A DNA stretch of 12,773 nt, taken from Nanobdellota archaeon. GTDB taxonomy: Archaea; Nanobdellota; Nanobdellia; Woesearchaeales; JAHJBD01. The notes beneath the pieces were generated by a model, which saw only the letters and a program-made list of their open reading frames with translations, did not search any database and was not told where the DNA came from. The position numbers were made by a program, and so were the translations under genes. Positions 1 to 5,272 of the stretch are shown in pieces; the first letter of the stretch is position 1, and each line of letters opens with the position of its first letter. Where the stretch lies: assembly GCA_018813725.1 (NCBI GenBank), contig JAHJBD010000161.1, forward strand, positions 1-12,773, given 5' to 3'.

Positions 1-9
1 ATAAGCCAT
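1..9 (-). CDS. 5' end of an unidentified gene leaving the left edge
   Basis: Only the first three codons (Met-Ala-Tyr) are inside the window, so the product cannot be named. The start is supported by its upstream signals. An ATG lies at 9-7 on the minus strand. A GAGGTGATT ribosome binding site at 22-14 matches the archaeal 16S 3' end over 8 nt and leaves about 5 nt of spacing. A TATA box sits about 45 nt upstream of the ATG. This promoter, Shine-Dalgarno and ATG layout is the same as for ppsA. The reading frame beyond the edge is not visible. Confidence 0.55.
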
Positions 10-13
10 GTAG

Positions 14-22
14 AATCACCTC
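14..22 (-). promoter_or_regulatory. Shine-Dalgarno site of the left-edge gene
   Basis: On the minus strand this reads GAGGTGATT, complementary over 8 nt to the conserved archaeal 16S rRNA tail (AUCACCUC). Its strength and its spacing to the ATG at 9-7 are the main reason for calling a gene there. Confidence 0.6.
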
Positions 23-50
23 ATCTTTGCTAATTTTATAGACGAGAAAG

Positions 51-58
51 TATATAAA
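51..58 (-). promoter_or_regulatory. TATA box of the left-edge gene
   Basis: The minus strand reads TTTATATA, a good archaeal TATA box. Transcription would start roughly at 28, giving a leader of about 20 nt that contains the Shine-Dalgarno site. The box is nearly symmetrical and could also serve rightward transcription toward the hairpin region at 104-213; this is not shown. Confidence 0.55.
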
Positions 59-66
59 TGTTTCTA

Positions 67-81
67 TCTCTCGACGAGAGA
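67..81. promoter_or_regulatory. 15-bp palindrome next to the TATA box, possible operator
   Basis: TCTCTCG and CGAGAGA flank one central A, a perfect 7-bp inverted repeat. TCTAT at 63-67 and ATAGA at 87-91 add an outer imperfect repeat. A one-base centre makes it a poor RNA hairpin but a typical shape for a dimeric DNA-binding regulator. It lies 8 bp upstream of the minus-strand TATA box, where archaeal activators or repressors act. Function is inferred. Confidence 0.4.
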
Positions 82-87
82 AAAAAA
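81..87 (-). terminator. T7 tract, probable 3' end of the ppsA transcript
   Basis: The minus strand has seven consecutive T residues about 135 nt beyond the ppsA stop codon. Archaeal RNA polymerase terminates at such U-rich tracts without needing a hairpin. A transcript ending here would carry the whole hairpin block (213 down to 104) in its 3' untranslated region. The tract abuts the palindrome at 67-81. Confidence 0.4.
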
Positions 88-103
88 TAGAGAATCAGTA
101 ATT

Positions 104-213
104 GTCGGACAGCCTCTAAAGGTTGGGGTACAACAAAGACGAAGTCTTTGTGTACAAGAAATCCTTTGGATTTCTTTGTATTAAACCCCAGAAAAATTCT
201 TGGTGAATTTTTC
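104..213. repeat. Cluster of four hairpins in the ppsA 3' flank
   Basis: I find a series of inverted repeats. CAGCCT/AGGTTG (110-115/120-125) has a 4-nt loop. ACAAAGAC/GTCTTTGT (133-140/144-151) has a 3-nt loop and is extended by TAC/GTA (129-131/152-154). AAGAAATCC/GGATTTCTT (156-164/168-176) has a 3-nt loop. GAAAAATTC/GAATTTTTC (191-199/205-213) has a 5-nt loop. The two central hairpins are enclosed by TGGGGT/ACCCCA (124-129/185-190), forming a branched structure; its inner edge competes with the first hairpin and with the TAC/GTA extension. No convincing coding frame crosses the block. It begins 9 nt after the ppsA stop, so it may be a processed 3' end or an independent small RNA. I cannot match it to a known RNA family. 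Confidence 0.6.
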
Positions 214-221
214 AATAAGCC

Positions 222-2636
222 TTACTTCTTGCTCTTTAGCTTCTTTTCCTCATCTAGTACAGTAAGCGTTGTCTTGATCACTGCATCAGGTGAAAGCGAT
301 ATCGAGATTATCCCCTGCTGCACCAAGAACCGCGCAAATTCTGGATAGGTAGACGGCGCATCACCGCATAGGCCGATCTTTCTTTTATTAGCCTTAGCCT
401 TCTGTATTACAGTAGCAACCAAGGTCTTCACAGCATCGTTCCTTTCATCATAGACGTGCGAAACCAATTCGGAATCACGATCAAGTCCAAGTGTAAGCTG
501 TGTCAGGTCATTTGTCCCTATGCTAAAACCGTCAAAGATCTTTGAGAACTCATCTGCCAGGATAACATTAGAAGGTATCTCGCACATAACATAAACTTGA
601 AGTCCGTTAACACCCCTCTTGAGGCCGTTCTTCTCCATCTCTGCCAGAACTTTCTTTCCTTCTTCAACAGTCCTGCAAAAAGGTATCATCAATTTTACAT
701 TCTTAAGCCCCATGCTTTCCCTGACCATCTTCATTGCTTTGCATTCAAGTGCAAATGCATCCTTGTAAGCAGTGTAATATCTTGATGCACCTCTCCAGCC
801 TATCATCGGATTGTGCTCAATAGGCTCATAAAGATGGCCGCCGATAAGGTTAGCATACTCATTAGACTTAAAGTCACTCATCCTTACTATCACATCCTTT
901 GGATAGAATGCAGCGCCGATCATAGCAACTCCCTGTGCAAGCTTCTCAACAAAAAACTCAGTCTTGTTCTTATATCCATAAGTAAGCGCATCTATCTTTG
1001 CTTTAACCTTTTCATCCTTCAGTTCATTATAATGTATCAGCGCTTTTGGATGTATCTTGATATATTCATTGATGATAAATTCCTCTCGCGCAAGACCTAC
1101 ACCATCATTAGGGATAAAGCTCATCTCAAACGCAGCTTCAGGATTGCCCACATTCATCATGACCATGGTCTTTGGCCTTGGAATGTTCTTAAGGTTGGTC
1201 TTTTCCACTTTAAAATCAATAAACCCTTCATAGACAAATCCAGTCTCACCCTCAGCGCAGCTGACAGTGACTTTTTGTCCAGTCTTAAGCTTCTCGCTGC
1301 CTTCAAGTGTTCCGACGATACATGGTATCCCAAGCTCACGAGAGATGATCGCTGCATGGCAGGTCCTTCCACCTTTATTTGTGACGATAGCAGAAGCTAT
1401 CTTCATGATAGGCTCCCAGTCTGGATCTGTACCTTCAGTCACCAAAACTTCGCCAGATTTAAACTCATTTATCTGTGCAACATCTTTTATAACATGCACT
1501 CTGCCCTGGCCGATCTTTGACCCAACAGATCTTCCTTCGATAAGCACTTTTCCTTTGCCTTTGAGAACATACTTTTCAAGCACATCCATGTTCTTCTGGC
1601 TTTGCACAGTCTCAGGCCTTGCTTGGACAATGAACAATTTGCCAGTTTTTCCGTCTTTTGCCCATTCCATATCCATCGGCTTAAAGTGGCCAGCTTTTTT
1701 GCTGTAATGTTCCTCGATGATTGCAGCCCATTTGGCAAGCTCTAAAACCTCTTTATCAGTAAGCACAAAACTTCTCCTTTCAGCTTCAGCAACAGGAACA
1801 TTCTTTGTGCTGGTCTTTGCTCCTTCGCTGCTGTATACCATCTTGATCTGCTTGGCACCGACAACCTTGCTCAATATCGGCTGATATCCTTGCTTTAGCG
1901 TAGTCTTGAAGACATAATACTCATCTGGGTTTACAGCCCCCTGAACCACATTTTCTCCAAGCCCATAAGCTGCATTGATAAGCACAGCATCCTTAAACCC
2001 ACTCTCAGTATCTATCGAGAACATGACTCCAGACCCTGCAAGGTCGCTTCTCACCATCTTCTGTACTCCGATAGAAAGCGCAATCTTAAAATGATCAAAA
2101 CCCTTATCCACCCTATAGGATATTGCCCTATTTGTAAACAAAGATGCAAAACACTTAGAGCATGCGTCAAGAAGTGCAGTCTCTCCTTCAATATTAAGAT
2201 ATGTCTCTTGCTGTCCTGCAAATGAAGCATCTGGAAGGTCCTCAGCAGTAGCAGAGCTTCTTACAGCAACATCAGTGTTCTTGCCATACTGCTTGGCCAT
2301 CATGCGATATGCAGCAACAATCTCTTCTTTAAGGTCTTTAGGAAACTCAGCATTAAGTATAGCTTCCCTCACCTTAAACCCGCGCTCCTGAAGGTTCCTG
2401 ATATCCTTTGTGTTCAGGTCAGCTAGTATCTTCCTTATCTTATCCTTAACACCTGTAGCTTCTAATAGATACCTATAGGCATGAGCAGTGACTGCAAAAC
2501 CATTTGGGATCCTGACACCCTTTTGAGTAAGGTTCCGATACATCTCACCTAGCGACGCGTTCTTTCCACCTACATAAGGAACATCCTCTATACCTAACTC
2601 ATTGAACCATAGAATAAACTTATCTTCCTTTGACAT
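222..2636 (-). CDS. ppsA: Phosphoenolpyruvate synthase (pyruvate, water dikinase)
   Basis: Makes phosphoenolpyruvate from pyruvate and ATP, releasing AMP and phosphate (EC 2.7.9.2), the entry step of gluconeogenesis; cytosolic. The 804-residue product is of usual family length. The N-terminal PPDK-type nucleotide-binding domain (about 10-345) carries VRSSATAEDLPDASFAGQQ near 125-143. The swivelling phosphohistidine domain has GGRTCHAA with catalytic His at about 427. The C-terminal PEP/pyruvate barrel includes NPMIGWRGASRYY (about 609-621), CEIPSNV, SIGTNDLTQLTLGLDRD (about 705-721) and GLCGDAPS with the conserved Cys at about 757. I chose the ATG at 2636 rather than a GTG at 2645 because that GTG lies inside the GAGGTG ribosome binding site. 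The gene stands alone, divergent from the cysteine cluster. Identity is very secure. Confidence 0.97.
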   Translation of the reverse strand: MSKEDKFILWFNELGIEDVPYVGGKNASLGEMYRNLTQKGVRIPNGFAVTAHAYRYLLEATGVKDKIRKILADLNTKDIRNLQERGFKVREAILNAEFPKDLKEEIVAAYRMMAKQYGKNTDVAVRSSATAEDLPDASFAGQQETYLNIEGETALLDACSKCFASLFTNRAISYRVDKGFDHFKIALSIGVQKMVRSDLAGSGVMFSIDTESGFKDAVLINAAYGLGENVVQGAVNPDEYYVFKTTLKQGYQPILSKVVGAKQIKMVYSSEGAKTSTKNVPVAEAERRSFVLTDKEVLELAKWAAIIEEHYSKKAGHFKPMDMEWAKDGKTGKLFIVQARPETVQSQKNMDVLEKYVLKGKGKVLIEGRSVGSKIGQGRVHVIKDVAQINEFKSGEVLVTEGTDPDWEPIMKIASAIVTNKGGRTCHAAIISRELGIPCIVGTLEGSEKLKTGQKVTVSCAEGETGFVYEGFIDFKVEKTNLKNIPRPKTMVMMNVGNPEAAFEMSFIPNDGVGLAREEFIINEYIKIHPKALIHYNELKDEKVKAKIDALTYGYKNKTEFFVEKLAQGVAMIGAAFYPKDVIVRMSDFKSNEYANLIGGHLYEPIEHNPMIGWRGASRYYTAYKDAFALECKAMKMVRESMGLKNVKLMIPFCRTVEEGKKVLAEMEKNGLKRGVNGLQVYVMCEIPSNVILADEFSKIFDGFSIGTNDLTQLTLGLDRDSELVSHVYDERNDAVKTLVATVIQKAKANKRKIGLCGDAPSTYPEFARFLVQQGIISISLSPDAVIKTTLTVLDEEKKLKSKK

Positions 2637-2642
2637 GAAACA

Positions 2643-2648
2643 CACCTC
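2643..2648 (-). promoter_or_regulatory. Shine-Dalgarno site deciding the ppsA start
   Basis: The minus strand reads GAGGTG, six nt before the ATG at 2636-2634. The upstream in-frame GTG (2645-2643) is part of this motif and so is unlikely to be the start. Confidence 0.7.
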
Positions 2649-2676
2649 TTTTTAATGTTAAAAATGGAGTAATTGG

Positions 2677-2684
2677 TATTTAAA
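2677..2684 (-). promoter_or_regulatory. TATA box of ppsA
   Basis: The minus strand reads TTTAAATA within CCTTTAAATA. It is centred about 45 nt before the ATG, which predicts a leader of roughly 18 nt containing the Shine-Dalgarno site. Confidence 0.55.
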
Positions 2685-2725
2685 GGTTTTGATATTGAAC
2701 TCTCTCAGGCAGCCAAATGGAAATC

Positions 2726-2733
2726 TTTAAATA
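2726..2733 (+). promoter_or_regulatory. TATA box of the tRNA-Cys / cysM / cysS unit
   Basis: TTTAAATA within CTTTAAATA is the same core as the ppsA box but on the other strand, about 49 bp away. It predicts transcription from about 2756 and a 5' extension of around 50 nt before the tRNA. A nearer, weaker box cannot be excluded. Confidence 0.45.
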
Positions 2734-2808
2734 TCAGGCGATAATTCATATCATTATGATAAACGCAATCTGTTGCTGTTAGAATTCTACATTGTTTTAG
2801 TTTTCACC

Positions 2809-2911
2809 GGGGGCGTGGCCAAGCGGCTAAGGCGAGCGATCCTTGAGGGTCATACTCAAGAACTCGATGCTGCAACCCGCTTATTCCTGGGTTCAAGTCC
2901 CAGCGCCCCCT
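2809..2911 (+). tRNA. tRNA-Cys(GCA) with a 30-nt intron at position 30/31
   Basis: Acceptor stem GGGGGCG (2809-2815) pairs with CGCCCCC (2904-2910). The D arm is 2818-2833. T stem CTGGG/CCCAG (2887-2891/2899-2903) encloses TTCAAGT. The discriminator is T2911 and CCA is not encoded. Removing 2839-2868 joins AGCG to G and gives a perfect anticodon stem AGCGG/CCGCT around the loop CTGCAAC, with anticodon GCA (2872-2874) and A37. The variable loop TATTC has 5 nt. U73 with GCA is the standard cysteine identity pair. The mature molecule has 73 nt. Unspliced, the region looks like a long-armed Leu or Ser tRNA, which is misleading. Cysteine synthase and CysRS genes follow immediately, which fits the assignment. 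Confidence 0.9.
2839..2868 (+). other. tRNA-Cys intron, bulge-helix-bulge type
   Basis: The precursor folds into a splicing-endonuclease substrate. The 4-bp central helix is CGAG (2833-2836) with CTCG (2863-2866). The 3-nt bulges are CGA (2837-2839) and ATG (2867-2869). Cutting between the second and third base of each bulge gives exactly this intron. Inside it, CTTGAG (2842-2847) pairs with CTCAAG (2855-2860) around a 7-nt loop. The outer exon helix is short (about 2 bp). The site is between tRNA positions 30 and 31, not the common 37/38. Confidence 0.8.
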
Positions 2912-2912
2912 C

Positions 2913-2918
2913 TTTTTT
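2913..2918 (+). terminator. T6 tract directly after tRNA-Cys
   Basis: Six T residues follow the tRNA by two bases. This could end or partly attenuate tRNA transcription before cysM, which starts only 40 nt after the tRNA. No clear separate promoter for cysM is visible, so read-through is likely at least in part. Confidence 0.35.
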
Positions 2919-2940
2919 GTTTATTGCTGTAAAAATACAC

Positions 2941-2945
2941 GAGGT
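2941..2945 (+). promoter_or_regulatory. Shine-Dalgarno site of cysM
   Basis: GAGGT six nt before the ATG at 2952. It shows that cysM is translated from a leadered message, consistent with co-transcription with the tRNA upstream. Confidence 0.6.
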
Positions 2946-2951
2946 TAGAAA

Positions 2952-3848
2952 ATGGATCAAAACATACTACAGACAATAGGAAACACTCCACTTGTAAAGA
3001 TCAATAATCTTAATCCACACCAGAATATTGCCATCTATGCAAAACTTGAAGGCACAAACCCAACAGGCAGCATCAAAGACAGAATTGCCCTAAAAATGAT
3101 CGAACAGGCAGAAGTAGAAAACATATTGACAAAAGATAAGACAATAATCGAACCAACTTCAGGAAACACAGGCATAGCTCTAGCTATGATAGGAGCTGTT
3201 AAGGGATATAAGGTTGAGATTGTGATGAGCAAGGCAGTATCAGTAGAACGGCAAAAGATGATCAGGGCTTTCGGTGCAAAAGTGACATTGACTGAAGCAA
3301 ATCTCGGGACTGACGGAGCGATCACAAAAGCAAGGCAGCTTGTCAAAGACAACCCAGACAAATATTTCATGCCTGACCAATTCTCCAACAAGTACAACAA
3401 GATCGCCCACTATAAGACAACTGCTGAAGAGATCTGGCGCCAGACAAATGGAACTGTAACCCACTTTGTTTCTGCTCTAGGAACCTCTGGCACGATTATG
3501 GGAGTAGGAAAAGGATTAAAAGAGAATAATCCAAACATTAAGATAATTGAGGCACACCCTGTTAAAGGCCATTACATACAGGGTCTAAAAAATATGGAAG
3601 AAGCCATTGTACCCTCTATATATGACCCAAGCCAGATTGATGGATCGATAATGGTCGACAGTGAAAAAGCTTTTGACATGGCAAGGCAGATTGTTAAAAA
3701 AGAAGGTATTTTTGTTGGTATGAGCAGCGGCGCTGCACTGTATGCAGCAGTAGAGGTAGCAAAAACTCTCAGCTCAGGTGTTATTGTGACAATATTCCCT
3801 GACAGGGGAGAGAAATATTTAAGCACAGATCTTTTTAAGCTTGATTAG
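2952..3848 (+). CDS. cysM: Cysteine synthase, CysM type
   Basis: A PLP-dependent sulfhydrylase that makes cysteine from an activated serine and a sulfur donor; cytosolic. The 298-residue product is a complete fold-type II enzyme of CysM length. TIGNTPLVK opens it (8-16). NPTGSIKDR carries the PLP-binding Lys42. The substrate loop is PTSGNTG (68-74). The phosphate-binding loop is GTSGT (177-181). GMSSG (256-260) holds the serine that contacts the PLP ring. The closing PDRGEKYLST resembles CysM (DRG) rather than CysK (SSG). Known CysM relatives differ in donor (O-acetylserine, O-phosphoserine, thiosulfate), and the sequence alone does not settle which is used here. No serine acetyltransferase gene is in the window. 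It sits between tRNA-Cys and cysS, an arrangement that suggests supply of cysteine directly to protein synthesis. Confidence 0.92.
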   Translation: MDQNILQTIGNTPLVKINNLNPHQNIAIYAKLEGTNPTGSIKDRIALKMIEQAEVENILTKDKTIIEPTSGNTGIALAMIGAVKGYKVEIVMSKAVSVERQKMIRAFGAKVTLTEANLGTDGAITKARQLVKDNPDKYFMPDQFSNKYNKIAHYKTTAEEIWRQTNGTVTHFVSALGTSGTIMGVGKGLKENNPNIKIIEAHPVKGHYIQGLKNMEEAIVPSIYDPSQIDGSIMVDSEKAFDMARQIVKKEGIFVGMSSGAALYAAVEVAKTLSSGVIVTIFPDRGEKYLSTDLFKLD

Positions 3849-3883
3849 AAAAGAATAAAAACAACAAGAGAATAACAGATAAA

Positions 3884-5272
3884 ATGGCACTAAAACTATA
3901 CAATACTCTGACCAGAAAGAAAGACTCATTTAAATCTCTAAAACCAAAGCAAGTCAACATGTATTCATGCGGCCCAACAGTGTATAACTATCCGCACATC
4001 GGAAACTACAGGGCTTATGTAGGTTCAGACCTTCTTCGAAGATACTTAGAGTTTTCTGGATACAAAGTAACACAAGTCATGAACCTGACAGACGTGGATG
4101 ACAAAACAATAAGAGATTCAAAAAAGCAGGGAAAGAAACTTGACGATTTCACAAAGGTTTTCAAAGATGCATTTTTCCAGGACCTTAAGACCTTGAACAT
4201 AGAGCCAGCAGAGCATTATCCAGAAGCTACTAAGACCATAAAAGAGATGGTAGCGCTGATAAAAACCCTTCTAGACAAAGGTTTTGCATACAAAGCAGAT
4301 GATGGCATATATTTTGACATAAAAAAGTTCAAGACCTATGGCGAACTTGCAAACATCAAGCTTGAAGACCTAAAAGCAGGAGCATCTGGTCGTGTAAACA
4401 AGGATGAATATGAAAAAGAGAATGCCCATGACTTTGTATTATGGAAATTTTGGACAGAAGATGATGGTGATGTATCCTGGGACACAGAGATCGGCAAAGG
4501 AAGGCCAGGATGGCACATCGAATGCTCAGCAATGTCTATGAAATATCTTGGTAAGACCTTTGACATCCACACAGGAGGTATCGACCTTGTTTTCCCTCAC
4601 CACCAAAATGAGATTGCCCAATCTGAAGCAGCAAATGGCTGCAAATTTGTAAATTACTGGATACATAACGAATGGTTAAGGGTAGAAGGAAAGAAGATGT
4701 CAAAATCATTAGGCAACTTCTACACATTAAGAGACCTTCTTGACAAAGGATATGATGGAACAACAATCCGATACTTGCTCTTATCAACACATTACAGAGC
4801 ACAATTAAACTTCACCTTTGACGGCCTTGAAGCTGCAAAAAAAGCAGTTGAGAAATTGAACAACTTCATAATAACCATGAACAACATCAAAGGTGATAAT
4901 AACAACAAAGATGTTGAAGTATCTATAAAGAAAGCAGAAGAAGGGTTCAAGAAAAGTCTTGATGATGACCTGAATATTTCTGAAGGATTAGCAGTCATTT
5001 TCCAATTCATCTCAGATATTAACAAGCTTGACATAAGCAAGCAAGATGCAAAAAAAGTCATAGCATTCATGCAATCTATTGACAAAGTTCTTGGAGTTAT
5101 AAGCTTTGAAAAGCAAGAAGTTCCAGAAGAAATCAAGACACTAGTCGAAAAAAGGCAGTCTGCAAGAAAAGCAAAAGACTGGGCAGCTGCAGACAAAGCA
5201 AGAGATGAACTCAAAAAAAAAGGCTATTCTGTCGACGATACACCTGACGGCCCAGTGGTCAGAAAGCTTTAG
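3884..5272 (+). CDS. cysS: Cysteinyl-tRNA synthetase
   Basis: Class I synthetase charging tRNA-Cys with cysteine (EC 6.1.1.16); cytosolic. The 462 residues are full length. The N-terminal Rossmann domain has MYSCGPTVY and the HIGH-type motif PHIGN (37-41). The catalytic zinc site is Cys29, Cys214 (in HIECSAMS), His239 and Glu243 (in FPHHQNE). KMSKS is at 271-275. The C-terminal helical anticodon-binding region includes QSARKAKDWAAADKARDELKKKG. The gene begins 35 nt after cysM and has no convincing Shine-Dalgarno site. GAATAAAA at 3853-3860, about 27 nt upstream of the ATG, could be a weak own promoter. Its presence means this organism does not rely only on the tRNA-dependent SepRS/SepCysS route. 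It overlaps the valS stop codon tail-to-tail. Confidence 0.97.
   Translation: MALKLYNTLTRKKDSFKSLKPKQVNMYSCGPTVYNYPHIGNYRAYVGSDLLRRYLEFSGYKVTQVMNLTDVDDKTIRDSKKQGKKLDDFTKVFKDAFFQDLKTLNIEPAEHYPEATKTIKEMVALIKTLLDKGFAYKADDGIYFDIKKFKTYGELANIKLEDLKAGASGRVNKDEYEKENAHDFVLWKFWTEDDGDVSWDTEIGKGRPGWHIECSAMSMKYLGKTFDIHTGGIDLVFPHHQNEIAQSEAANGCKFVNYWIHNEWLRVEGKKMSKSLGNFYTLRDLLDKGYDGTTIRYLLLSTHYRAQLNFTFDGLEAAKKAVEKLNNFIITMNNIKGDNNNKDVEVSIKKAEEGFKKSLDDDLNISEGLAVIFQFISDINKLDISKQDAKKVIAFMQSIDKVLGVISFEKQEVPEEIKTLVEKRQSARKAKDWAAADKARDELKKKGYSVDDTPDGPVVRKL

Noticed and set aside
104..213. Hairpin block as an H/ACA guide RNA or a CRISPR fragment
   Set aside because: There is no pseudouridylation pocket with an ACA box at the proper distance, and the stems are all different, with no repeat-spacer periodicity.
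148..348. A 66-codon plus-strand frame across the hairpin block and the end of ppsA
   Set aside because: It runs through inverted repeats and then antisense to ppsA; no start signals and no recognisable protein.
813..1520. A 235-codon open frame on the plus strand inside ppsA
   Set aside because: It is antisense to strongly conserved ppsA motifs and its translation has no family features; it is a by-product of codon bias.
2637..2645. GTG at 2645 as the ppsA start
   Set aside because: It is part of the GAGGTG ribosome binding site of the ATG at 2636.
2809..2911. First reading of the tRNA as Leu(CAA), Ser(UGA) or a UCA selenocysteine/suppressor tRNA
   Set aside because: None gives a 5-bp anticodon stem with U33, and the discriminator is U. 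Splicing out 2839-2868 gives a perfect Cys(GCA) tRNA, and TCATA lies in the intron loop.
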